Of a stretch of 28,179 nucleotides of DNA, positions 8,226 through 15,915 are shown piece by piece. Positions within the stretch are counted from its first letter, which is position 1. Each line of letters starts with the position of its first letter. The notes under the pieces are model-generated. The model was not told the DNA's origin. It searched no databases and was given only the letters and a program-made list of their open reading frames with translations. Both the position numbers and the translations under genes were made by a program. The stretch comes from Magnetococcales bacterium (GTDB lineage Bacteria > Pseudomonadota > Magnetococcia > Magnetococcales > Magnetaquicoccaceae): NCBI GenBank assembly GCA_015229095.1, contig JADGCE010000007.1:1-28179 (forward strand). Direction: 5' to 3'.

Positions 8226-10577
8226 TTACTCCCCCTCTTCTGCCACCTTTTCCCGATAAGAGCACCCCTCCCGCACGCAGAGCCTCTCGTCGCCAAAACG
8301 TTTGGTGACCTTGCGGGTGACAAAGGGCATCGCACATTGAGGACACGGCTGGGCAACGGGCTCATTCCAGAGAGCTGTGGTGCATTTGGGATAGCCGGAA
8401 CAGGAGTAAAAAATCTTTCCCCGTCTGGATTTTTTCTCCAAAAACACCCCCTTGCCGCATACATGGCAAGCAATGCCGGTGGATTTCGGTTTTTCCAACG
8501 GCTGTGTGTTGCGACACCCGGGATAGCCGGAACAGGCCAAATATTTCCCAAAGCGCCCCTCTTTGATCCACAGGGGTTTACCGCATTTGTCGCATGTCTG
8601 GTCCGACAGGACCGGCTCATCGACCGCCTTTTCCTCCTCTCCCTCCTTGCGGATGTTGCGGGCATACCGGCATTCCGGATAGTTGGAACAGGCCAAAAAC
8701 CGCCCAAAACGACCCAGCTTGTTGACAACCGGCTTGCCGCATTCGGGACACTGCTCATCCGTGGCCTCCGAGGTGACATCCGCCCGGCTGGTGGATTGCT
8801 CCTTCTCCCCCACCTGTTGCCGAAAGGGTTTCCAAAAGCTCTCCATCAGCGGAACCCAGCGCTTTTCCCCCCGTGCAACGGCATCCAGATCATCCTCCAG
8901 GTGGGCCGTGAAGTGGTAGTCCACATAGGTACGAAAATGTTCCACCAAAAATTTGTTGACCACCATCCCCACATCTTCCGGATAAAACTTTTTTTGTTCA
9001 AGGCGCACATAGCCCCTCTCCTGGAGCGTGGACATGGTGGGCGCATAGGTGGATGGCCGACCGATGCCATAGCTCTCCAGGGCCTTGACCAGGGTGGCCT
9101 CGGTAAAACGGGGCGGCGGTTCGGTAAAATGTTGCAGAGGTTCCACCTGACGGGCGTTCAGAATTTCCCCCTCCTCCAGAACGGGCAGCATGCCCGCCGC
9201 TTCATCCTCGTTGCGATCCTGCAGGGAGACATCATCCTCCCCCTCGCTGTAGACATCCATGAAGCCGGCAAAGGCGATGGAAGAGCCGTTGGCGCGCAGC
9301 TGAAAAGGGGCCTGGGCATCGGCCTCTCCCACCGCCAGGGTGGCCACCACCTGGTCAATACGGGCGGCCGCCATCTGACAGGCCATGGTTCGTTTCCAGA
9401 CCAGCTCGTAGAGTACAAACAGATCACGGGGCAGCACGCTTTTCAAGGTTTCCGGCGTGCGGAGGGGATTGGTGGGCCGAATCGCTTCGTGGGCCTCCTG
9501 GGCATTTTTGGTCGAGGATTTATAAACACGCTCCTTGGCAGGCAGAAAGGCCTTGCCATAACGCTGCTCAATGAGCGCCCGCAGGGCGGAGAGCGCCTCC
9601 TCGGCCAAATGGACCGAGTCGGTACGCATATAGCTGATCAACCCTTCCACCTCGGCGCCGCCGCCATCCAGAGCCGGCAACTCCACCCCTTCGTAGAGGC
9701 GTTGTGCCACCATCATGGTCTTTTTGGCCGAAAACCCCAACTTGCGCGACGCCTCCTGCTGCAATGTGGAGGTGATGAAGGGGGGAGGCGGATTGCGTCG
9801 GGTCTGTTTTTTTTCCAGCTGGACCAGATGCAGCGGTTGACCCTGAATGACAGAGACCCATGCGGCGGCCTGCTGCGCGTTGGGAATGTCAAACTTGCCC
9901 AATTTTTTGCCCTCTGCCACCACCAGTCTGGCCTGAAAAGGTCGGCTGGGGGGGGCTCCCTTGGCCCGCTGTTTTTCCACATTGGCCAGAATGCTCCAGT
10001 ATTCTCTGCTTTTGAACGCAAGAATCTCCCCCTCCCGCTCGCAGACCAGGCGCAGAGCCACCGATTGCACCCGCCCGGCAGAGAGACCCGGGCGCACCTT
10101 TTTCCAGAGCAGGGGGCTGAGGGTAAACCCCACCAGATAGTCCAGGGCGCGGCGGGCCTGTTGGGCATTGACCATATCCATATCCACCTCCCGGGCATGG
10201 GTGACCGCCTCCTGGATGGCCCGTTTGGTGATTTCATGAAAAACCACCCGTTTGGCGGGAATGGCGGCCATCTCCTTTTTCTGCCGGAGCACCTCCAGCA
10301 CATGCCAGGAGATGGCCTCCCCCTCCCGGTCCGGGTCGGTGGCCAGCAGCAACAGGTTGGCCTTTTTGGCGGCTGTGGCCAGGGCGGAGACATGCTTGAC
10401 CGCTTGTTTGGGAATTTCGTAGCTCATCTGGAACCCCTGTTCCGTGCTCACCGATCCCGTTTTGCTGGGCAAGTCGCGAATGTGGCCATACGTGGCGATG
10501 ACCTGGTACTCTTTGCCGAGAAATTTTTCGATGGTTTTGGCCTTCGCCGGGGATTCAACAATAACAAGAGCGTGCAT
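8226..10577 (-). CDS. topA: DNA topoisomerase I (type IA)
   Basis: It relaxes negatively supercoiled DNA by a single-strand break and passage. I chose ATG 10577 so the protein begins MHALVIVESPAKAKTIEKFL as in TopA; an in-frame TTG lies six codons upstream. The 783 residues contain the Toprim domain (Glu8; DPDREGE with Asp81, Asp83, Glu85), the core domains, and the active-site region GLISYMRTDS with catalytic Tyr316. The C-terminus holds tetracysteine zinc modules: CPECGKP, CDKCGKP, CHVCGKG and a last CPQCAMP module, with second halves such as CSNYPEC and CSGYPGC. It is the last of plsY-envelope protein-dprA-topA, 54 bp after dprA. Confidence 0.97.
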   Translation of the reverse strand: MHALVIVESPAKAKTIEKFLGKEYQVIATYGHIRDLPSKTGSVSTEQGFQMSYEIPKQAVKHVSALATAAKKANLLLLATDPDREGEAISWHVLEVLRQKKEMAAIPAKRVVFHEITKRAIQEAVTHAREVDMDMVNAQQARRALDYLVGFTLSPLLWKKVRPGLSAGRVQSVALRLVCEREGEILAFKSREYWSILANVEKQRAKGAPPSRPFQARLVVAEGKKLGKFDIPNAQQAAAWVSVIQGQPLHLVQLEKKQTRRNPPPPFITSTLQQEASRKLGFSAKKTMMVAQRLYEGVELPALDGGGAEVEGLISYMRTDSVHLAEEALSALRALIEQRYGKAFLPAKERVYKSSTKNAQEAHEAIRPTNPLRTPETLKSVLPRDLFVLYELVWKRTMACQMAAARIDQVVATLAVGEADAQAPFQLRANGSSIAFAGFMDVYSEGEDDVSLQDRNEDEAAGMLPVLEEGEILNARQVEPLQHFTEPPPRFTEATLVKALESYGIGRPSTYAPTMSTLQERGYVRLEQKKFYPEDVGMVVNKFLVEHFRTYVDYHFTAHLEDDLDAVARGEKRWVPLMESFWKPFRQQVGEKEQSTSRADVTSEATDEQCPECGKPVVNKLGRFGRFLACSNYPECRYARNIRKEGEEEKAVDEPVLSDQTCDKCGKPLWIKEGRFGKYLACSGYPGCRNTQPLEKPKSTGIACHVCGKGVFLEKKSRRGKIFYSCSGYPKCTTALWNEPVAQPCPQCAMPFVTRKVTKRFGDERLCVREGCSYREKVAEEGE

Positions 10578-10631
10578 GATGACCCGTTTAATCAATAGAG
10601 AACAGAAAAAGACAACCGGAGAGTCAGGGGA

Positions 10632-11759
10632 TCAGGAACGCCGCAGGGTAAACTGGTTGCCCGGCAACCGCTGTACGACACCCACCAACTCCAGCTGCAG
10701 TAAAATGCGCGAAAGCGCGGCCACTGTCAAATGACAACACCGCGCCAACTCATCCCCCTGTATGGGGCCCCGTTTGAGCAGGGCATGGACGGCGGCGGCT
10801 TCCGTACCCACCGCCACCGGCCTCTCCATGCCGGTGGCCTGGGGACGGGCGAGGGTGCTGGGAGGGCGCGCATCCCAGGAAAAGGTGCGCAAAATATCCT
10901 CCGCAGACTCCAGGAGGATGGCCCCCTGACGCAACAGATGGTTGCTGCCCTGATAGCGGGGATCCCCGGCAGCGGCGGGCACCGCAAACACTTCGCGTCC
11001 CTGTTCCAGGGCCAGCCGGGCCGTCACCAGGGAACCGGAACGCTGGGCCGCCTCCACCACCACCACACCCCGACACAAGCCGCTGATGATCCGATTGCGG
11101 ATGGGAAACAGATAGGCCGCCGGCTGGGTGCCCAGGGGGGCTTCGGTCACCAGGGCCCCCTGGGCGATCACGCGCTGCCGCAACTGGGCGTTGCGACTGG
11201 GATAGAGAATATCCAGCCCGGTGGCCAACACGGCCACCGTTCCCCCCTGCTCGGCCAGGGAGCCCCAATGAGCGGCGGTATCGATCCCTTCCGCCAGACC
11301 GCTGACCGTCACCAGACCCTGCCGGGCCAAATCCCGGGCCAGCTGGTGGGCAAACCAGCACCCCCCAGGCGTTGCCTGGCGGGCCCCCACAATGGCCAGG
11401 TTGTTGTCCTGGCACAGATGGCGGGGATCTCCCAGCACAAACAGGGCGGGTGGTGGATCCTCAATCTCCCGCAGGAGGGCAGGATAATCCTCATCCCCCA
11501 ACACCAGCAAGCGGCCTCCCATCTCCTGCAGACGATCCAGCTCCTGCCGGATCGGCAGGCTGGGTACCTCCCGGCGCAGACGCAATATCTTTTGCACGAA
11601 GGGTGCCTGAATGCCAGGCACACCCTCCCATGCATGGTCGGAGGCCTCCAGGAGGGCCTGTGCCCCGCCAAAATGGCGCAGCAGGCGATTGATGCGCACC
11701 GGCCCCAGGCCAGGGGTTCTGATCAGTCGCAACCATTCCAGGAGTGCCGGGTGATCCAT
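10632..11759 (-). CDS. dprA: DNA processing protein DprA (Smf)
   Basis: DprA binds incoming single-stranded DNA and loads RecA during transformation. The start is the ATG at 11759 (MDHPALLEWLRLIRTPG), giving 375 residues; the longer open frame adds a non-homologous tail that overlaps the upstream gene. Visible parts are an N-terminal helix-hairpin-like segment (TPGLGPVRINRLLRHFG), the Rossmann-like core with AIVGARQATPGG, TVSGLAEGIDTAAHWG, FPIRNRIISGL and GSNHLLRQGAILL, and a C-terminal winged-helix-like segment (GDELARCCHLTVAALSRILLQLELVG). The upstream gene ends 10 bp away. Its presence suggests, but does not prove, natural competence. Confidence 0.95.
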   Translation of the reverse strand: MDHPALLEWLRLIRTPGLGPVRINRLLRHFGGAQALLEASDHAWEGVPGIQAPFVQKILRLRREVPSLPIRQELDRLQEMGGRLLVLGDEDYPALLREIEDPPPALFVLGDPRHLCQDNNLAIVGARQATPGGCWFAHQLARDLARQGLVTVSGLAEGIDTAAHWGSLAEQGGTVAVLATGLDILYPSRNAQLRQRVIAQGALVTEAPLGTQPAAYLFPIRNRIISGLCRGVVVVEAAQRSGSLVTARLALEQGREVFAVPAAAGDPRYQGSNHLLRQGAILLESAEDILRTFSWDARPPSTLARPQATGMERPVAVGTEAAAVHALLKRGPIQGDELARCCHLTVAALSRILLQLELVGVVQRLPGNQFTLRRS

Positions 11760-11769
11760 GCTCTGTTTC

Positions 11770-12681
11770 TTAGCGGCTGTGGAGTGTGTCCCCCCGGCTG
11801 ACCGGGTGGGTGGTGGGGCCCACCAGGGCAAAAGAGGCTTTTTCACCGATCAAAAACAGGGTGGCCTCGCCGATGGGGTGGGCCTTGTCCTGCACCCTCT
11901 CGCCACGCACCGGGTCCATCCCCGGTGCCGCCTGATGCTGGATGGTCATGGAGAGCCCCTGGGAGACCTGGTCGCGCCGCCCCAATCCCACCACCATCAC
12001 CTGGTACGTACCACCCATCTCCATATCGTCCGGCAACCAGAGCACCCGACCGCTGACCGGGGCGGGCAGCCGGTTGTGGGGTTGAAAATCCAGGAGCAAA
12101 TCCGGGTCTCGCAGCAAAAGATCCCCCACCTGCAACGCATCCTGCATGGTCATGAGGCGTGCCCGCCATGCCTCGCCCTGCCGCTCCCCGGTGATCTGTA
12201 CCCGACCCAGGTTGTGGGCCAGGCGACCCATGACTTCGCCGCTGGCGGGATCGGTCAGCAGCATCCCTGGCCGGTAAACCATGAAGTTGGAACCGGCGGT
12301 GGCCGGTTGTTCCAGATACACCAGCAGCATCTCCCCTGGACGGAGCAGGGTCTGTTCCGACCAGCGGCCATGGATGTGGCCATGGGGTTCCCAATCGGCG
12401 GGGAGAATGCGATCACCCGTCTGGAGATGCTGTTGCAGCAGGGCATGCGGCGTGTCGGAGTGGTTTTCCGAATGTCGCACGGCGGGGCCTCGGCGTATTG
12501 CGGGGGCCAGTGATCTGTTTTCCAGGGTGGGCTGCGGGCCCTGGGGGGGAGCTGGTATGGGGGTTCCTGGTGAGGGACCGGGCTCATCGGCCTGGCTTGT
12601 TCCCATACCCATCGGCACCACGCCGGTGCTGCCGAGTGCCAAAAGAGCGGTCAAAAAGCAACGGGCCAAGGCATGGGTCAT
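11770..12681 (-). CDS. Secreted envelope protein similar to the C-terminal part of dprA-linked LysM proteins
   Basis: A 303-residue protein with an N-terminal signal-like helix (LARCFLTALLALGSTG), a Pro-rich linker (residues 30-55) and a C-terminal region with repeated beta blocks: GDRILPAD, FMVYRPGMLLTDPASGEVMG, GRVQITGERQGEAWRARL, VGDLLL, and YQVMVVGLGRRDQVSQG. This pattern resembles the COG1652-type proteins encoded next to dprA in many gammaproteobacteria, which carry an N-terminal LysM peptidoglycan-binding domain. I see no LysM motif here. The start codon overlaps the plsY stop (ATGA), and dprA follows after 10 bp, so the three are likely co-transcribed. Function is unknown; an envelope role is inference. 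Confidence 0.55.
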   Translation of the reverse strand: MTHALARCFLTALLALGSTGVVPMGMGTSQADEPGPSPGTPIPAPPQGPQPTLENRSLAPAIRRGPAVRHSENHSDTPHALLQQHLQTGDRILPADWEPHGHIHGRWSEQTLLRPGEMLLVYLEQPATAGSNFMVYRPGMLLTDPASGEVMGRLAHNLGRVQITGERQGEAWRARLMTMQDALQVGDLLLRDPDLLLDFQPHNRLPAPVSGRVLWLPDDMEMGGTYQVMVVGLGRRDQVSQGLSMTIQHQAAPGMDPVRGERVQDKAHPIGEATLFLIGEKASFALVGPTTHPVSRGDTLHSR

Positions 12682-13337
12682 GATTCACCTGACGAGGGGC
12701 TGGAGGGGGAGGGGGCATCCCCATGGCGGAGGGGCGGACGGCCAATACGGGGCTCGGTACCCAAAATCAGCCGCTGAATATTGGCCCGGTGTCGCCAAAA
12801 GATCCAGGGTATCAGAAAAAGGGCGGTTGCCATGGCCATGCGGGACTCCTGGAAAAAGAGGAAGCCGGGCAGCAGCGCAAAGGCCAACAGGGCGGCCAGG
12901 GAGGAGATACGCCACAGCAGGGCCGCCACCACCCAGGTCAGCAGGGCACAGAGGCCTGCAACCGGGGTCCAGGCCAGATAGATCCCCAGGGCAGTGGCCA
13001 CCCCTTTGCCCCCCTTGAAGGCCAGATAGACCGGATAGAGATGGCCAAAAAAGAGGGCCAGGGCCAGGCCGCCGGTCAGGGGGTGCTCCGTGCCCAGCCA
13101 CAGACGGGCCAGCAGGATGGGCACAAAGCCCTTCAGCATATCCAGCAGCAGGGCGATGGCACCGGCCAGTCGACCGGTGGTACGCAGCACGTTGGTGGCC
13201 CCGATGTTGCCGCTCCCCTGTTGACGAATGTCGCCGCCCCCCATGAGGCGCGCCACCAGCAGACCGAAGGGGACCGCGCCCAACAGATAGGCGGCCAACA
13301 CGCCCAACAGCGGGATCCATCCCGTCTCGCCGATCAT
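12678..13337 (-). CDS. plsY: Glycerol-3-phosphate acyltransferase PlsY
   Basis: An inner-membrane enzyme that transfers an acyl group from acyl-phosphate to glycerol-3-phosphate, the first step of phospholipid synthesis. From the ATG at 13337 (MIGETGWIPLL) the protein is 219 residues with several hydrophobic helices. Conserved loops are GSGNIGATNVLRTTG and GHLYPVYLAFKGGKGVATALG, which are the PlsY catalytic and substrate motifs. The C-terminal tail (HRANIQRLILGTEPRIG) is also typical. The longer open frame upstream to 13397 lacks similarity. The stop overlaps the next gene by 4 bases. Confidence 0.95.
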   Translation of the reverse strand: MIGETGWIPLLGVLAAYLLGAVPFGLLVARLMGGGDIRQQGSGNIGATNVLRTTGRLAGAIALLLDMLKGFVPILLARLWLGTEHPLTGGLALALFFGHLYPVYLAFKGGKGVATALGIYLAWTPVAGLCALLTWVVAALLWRISSLAALLAFALLPGFLFFQESRMAMATALFLIPWIFWRHRANIQRLILGTEPRIGRPPLRHGDAPSPSSPSSGES

Positions 13338-13437
13338 GGCAGCAGACCCCGTGGCTGTTTCCTGATGGCACGACGGCCATCCGATGGAGAAAAACAAAAA
13401 AATTTCATCCTCTTCATCCTGTTGTGAGAGAGAGTGC

Positions 13438-13466
13438 TTGCACGGTACCGATTTTATCCTTATCGT
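13438..13466 (+). promoter_or_regulatory. Candidate ssb promoter
   Basis: TTGCAC (13438-13443), a 17-base spacer and TATCGT (13461-13466) lie about 65 bp upstream of the ssb ATG. The match to the sigma-70 consensus is only partial (3/6 and 4/6), but the spacing is ideal and it sits in the divergent plsY/ssb region. I see no clear LexA box. Confidence 0.3.
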
Positions 13467-13530
13467 ATCCGCAGTCTAACCGGTTGCAATGCCGTTCGGA
13501 AACCTATTTTGTGAAGGAACGAGGTGCATC

Positions 13531-14052
13531 ATGTCTAAATCCCTGAATAGAGTGCAGCTGATCGGCAACCTGGGTGCCGACCCGGAGATACGTTTTACCC
13601 AGGATGGTCGGGCGATCGCCAGCCTGAACCTGGCCACCGCCGACTCATGGACCGACAAACAGGGACAAAAACAGGAGCGCACCGAGTGGCACCGGGTCAC
13701 CATGTTCGGCAAATTGGCCGAGATCGCCCAACAGTATCTGCGCAAGGGTAGCAAAGTTTATGTCGAAGGCCAATTGCAAACAGAGAAATATACCGACAAA
13801 CAGGGTATCGAACGCTATTCCACCAAAATTGTCCTCACTCCCTTTGTCGGACAGATGATCATGCTGGACAGCAAGCCCGGTGGGGGGGGTATGCCGGGGG
13901 CTCCGTATGGAGAGACTCCCGCCTATGCCGGTCCTCCCGGTGCCCACTATGGGGGTGCCCCCCAATCCTCAAGAGCCGCCTACCAGGGGCCGCCCGTGGC
14001 ACCGGAAAACGTCGATCAAACGCCGGAATTTGATGACGATATTCCGTTCTGA
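13531..14052 (+). CDS. ssb: Single-stranded DNA-binding protein
   Basis: The protein is 173 residues from the ATG at 13531, preceded by AAGGAACGAGG as ribosome site; the open frame further upstream is not homologous. Residues 1-110 form the OB fold, recognised by SLNRVQLIGNLGADPEIRFT, TEWHRVTMFGKLAEIAQQYL and GSKVYVEGQLQTEKYTDKQG. A Gly/Pro-rich flexible linker follows, ending in the acidic tip EFDDDIPF that recruits replication and repair partners. It protects single-stranded DNA in replication, recombination and repair. It stands alone, divergent from plsY. Confidence 0.97.
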   Translation: MSKSLNRVQLIGNLGADPEIRFTQDGRAIASLNLATADSWTDKQGQKQERTEWHRVTMFGKLAEIAQQYLRKGSKVYVEGQLQTEKYTDKQGIERYSTKIVLTPFVGQMIMLDSKPGGGGMPGAPYGETPAYAGPPGAHYGGAPQSSRAAYQGPPVAPENVDQTPEFDDDIPF

Positions 14053-14083
14053 GGCCGGGGGATTGATCGTCGTTCGGGTCACG

Positions 14084-14153
14084 CCGGGGGCTTTGCCCCG
14101 GACCCCACCAGGGGCTTTGCCCCTGGACCCCACCAGGGGGATAATCCCCCTGG
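14084..14153. repeat. GC-rich palindromic repeat, locus B (three tandem units) after ssb
   Basis: Three hairpin units in a row. Unit 1 (14084-14101) has arms CCGGGG/CCCCGG. Unit 2 (14108-14126) has arms CCAGGGGC/GCCCCTGG around TTT. Unit 3 (14133-14153) has arms CCAGGGGGAT/ATCCCCCTGG around one A. All are separated by the constant linker GACCCCA or ACCCCA. Unit 3 equals unit 2 of locus A except for the central base. The block lies between convergent ssb and the HD-GYP gene and may end transcripts from both sides. Confidence 0.85.
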
Positions 14154-14161
14154 ACCCCTGA

Positions 14162-14177
14162 TAATAAAAAATTATTA
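14162..14177. repeat. AT-rich inverted repeat
   Basis: TAATAA (14162-14167), four A, then TTATTA (14172-14177). It is a perfect 6-bp stem with a 4-base loop inserted between the GC-rich palindromes at 14084-14153 and the hairpin at 14199-14228. It is too weak to stop transcription alone. Confidence 0.5.
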
Positions 14178-14198
14178 AGAGAAAAGGGTGGAGGGGGT

Positions 14199-14228
14199 CT
14201 GGGGGAGGTGGTTCGCCGCCTCCCCCAG
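14199..14228 (-). terminator. Strong GC hairpin with TTCG loop between ssb and the HD-GYP gene
   Basis: Arms CTGGGGGAGG (14199-14208) and CCTCCCCCAG (14219-14228), extended inward by a T-G wobble and GG/CC to a TTCG loop (14212-14215). This gives a stem of about 13 pairs, 16 bp beyond the HD-GYP stop codon. No T-run follows on the minus strand, so it is not a classic intrinsic terminator; it may protect the 3' mRNA end or help termination. It may be another form of the neighbouring repeat family. Confidence 0.5.
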
Positions 14229-14244
14229 GAGAAGCGAAGGCGGA

Positions 14245-15912
14245 TCAGGATGCCTGCGGGACCAACAGCGCGGCATCCCCGGCGGCATGGAGGGCGAAAA
14301 AAGCCTCCACCACCGCCGGATCAAAGTGCCGACCAGACTCTTGGCGAATCAATGCCAACACCTGCTCTTGGGGCCAGGCCGACTTGTACGGGCGCGCATA
14401 AGAGAGGGCATCAAACACATCCACCAGGGCAACGATGCGTCCCGTCAGGGGAATCTCCCTCCCCGCCAATCCCCTGGGATAACCCCGACCATCCCACCGT
14501 TCGTGGTGTCCCCCGGCGATCTCTGCACCCAACGTCAGATAGGTGACCCCCTCCGTCATCTGGCATGCCTTGCCGAGAATGGCCTCACCCCGCTCCACAT
14601 GGCTCTCCATGATGGCCCGCTCTTCAGGGGTCAGGGGGCCCGGCTTTTGCAAAATGGCATCGGGAATGGCCATCTTGCCCACATCGTGGAGAATGCTGGC
14701 CATGCCGATCATCTCCAACGTCTCCGCAGGGAACAGGCCCGCGTAAGGGCCCGTCTGGTTCATGCGACGGGCAATGGCTTCGGTCAGGGTCGCCACCCGC
14801 AGCACATGATCCCCGGTATCGGTATCCTTGTATTCGGCACAGCCCGCCAGGGTGACCACCGTGGCCCTCTGCGCCTGTTTCAGCTGCTCCAGCAGACGGT
14901 TTTTGTTCTCGACAAGGTGAATGTTTTCAATGGCAACCGCCATTTTGTTGCAAAACACCTGCAGCAACATCTGCACCAGAGGGTCCGGAACAAAACCGGT
15001 TTCCAGGAAAACGGCAAAGGTCTGTCCCGTCGCCGCCCGGGTGTCGATGGAGAGCACGGTGTATTGGTCATGATAGAGATGATGCCGATCTCGCAGGGCC
15101 CGTTGAATCGCCGTGACCACCGGGATATCCACAACACCGGCTGACAAACTTTCCACCCCCTGGTAGCGGCCAAAGCCGGCCAACACACGCTCCTGACCGG
15201 CCGGTTGACTCTGCACACAGAGGATTCCATCGCAGGGCACCCCCAACAGGGCGGCGATTTGCCGCAACAGGCCACTGCCAAAGTGCTGCATGGCGCGCAA
15301 CCGCATCAACGATCCGGAACTTTCCAGAATCATCTCCAGGCCGCGCCGGCTCTCCTCGACGGTATGGATATCCTCGTAGGCACGGATGGCGGCCACCACC
15401 GTGGTAAACAGCTTGTCGGCGGTCAGTTCCGTCTTGGCTTTGTAGTCGTTGATATGATATTCGACGATGACCCGTCGCTCCGGGGCCTGACCCGGTTGAC
15501 CGGTGCGCAGGATGATCCGCACCTTGCGGTTGCCCAACTCTTCCCGAATCCACCGTACCAATTGCAAACCCGCATCATCGCTCTCCATCACCACATCCAG
15601 CAGGATGACGGCGATATCCTGCCGCTCTTGCAACACCCCCCGCGCCTCGGCTGCAGAACAGGCGTGCAGCAGTTGCAAAGTACGGCCATGATAGGAGAAA
15701 CGGGTGAGTGCCACCTCGGTGATGGCATGCACCCCCGGTTCATCATCCACGATCAACAGAGGCACCGGCTTCAGGGTCGAAGGGGGGAAAAAATCGGTCA
15801 GCAGCTCCTCTTCACCCTCCTCGAAGAGCAGCTCTTCATCATCCTCGTGCAAACTACGCTCGGCATCCATGGATCGTTCCCCCGCAATCCGCCCATCCTG
15901 ACCCTCTGGCAT
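14245..15912 (-). CDS. Response regulator REC-DUF3369-HD-GYP (putative c-di-GMP phosphodiesterase)
   Basis: A 555-residue protein. After an acidic N-terminal tail it has a REC domain (about 50-175; LLIVDDEPG, phospho-acceptor Asp106 in LLDVVME, Lys158/160 region), a DUF3369 sensor-like domain (about 185-335) and an HD-GYP domain (about 345-540). The HD pair is in SILHDVGKMAIPD (His409, Asp410) and the signature HHERWDGRGYP is at 469-479. HD-GYP enzymes hydrolyse cyclic di-GMP; all key motifs look intact, so activity is expected. The start lies 3 bp after the kinase stop, with its GGCGGAG ribosome site inside the kinase gene, which implies coupled translation and a cognate pair. Controlled traits (motility, biofilm) are inference. 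Confidence 0.92.
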   Translation of the reverse strand: MPEGQDGRIAGERSMDAERSLHEDDEELLFEEGEEELLTDFFPPSTLKPVPLLIVDDEPGVHAITEVALTRFSYHGRTLQLLHACSAAEARGVLQERQDIAVILLDVVMESDDAGLQLVRWIREELGNRKVRIILRTGQPGQAPERRVIVEYHINDYKAKTELTADKLFTTVVAAIRAYEDIHTVEESRRGLEMILESSGSLMRLRAMQHFGSGLLRQIAALLGVPCDGILCVQSQPAGQERVLAGFGRYQGVESLSAGVVDIPVVTAIQRALRDRHHLYHDQYTVLSIDTRAATGQTFAVFLETGFVPDPLVQMLLQVFCNKMAVAIENIHLVENKNRLLEQLKQAQRATVVTLAGCAEYKDTDTGDHVLRVATLTEAIARRMNQTGPYAGLFPAETLEMIGMASILHDVGKMAIPDAILQKPGPLTPEERAIMESHVERGEAILGKACQMTEGVTYLTLGAEIAGGHHERWDGRGYPRGLAGREIPLTGRIVALVDVFDALSYARPYKSAWPQEQVLALIRQESGRHFDPAVVEAFFALHAAGDAALLVPQAS

Positions 15913-15915
15913 GCG

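Noticed and set aside
8148..10598. An 816-codon open frame on the plus strand across all of topA, longer than topA itself
   Set aside because: It mirrors the topA codons in antisense, as happens in high-GC DNA. Its protein has no recognisable motifs, while the minus strand has every TopA motif.
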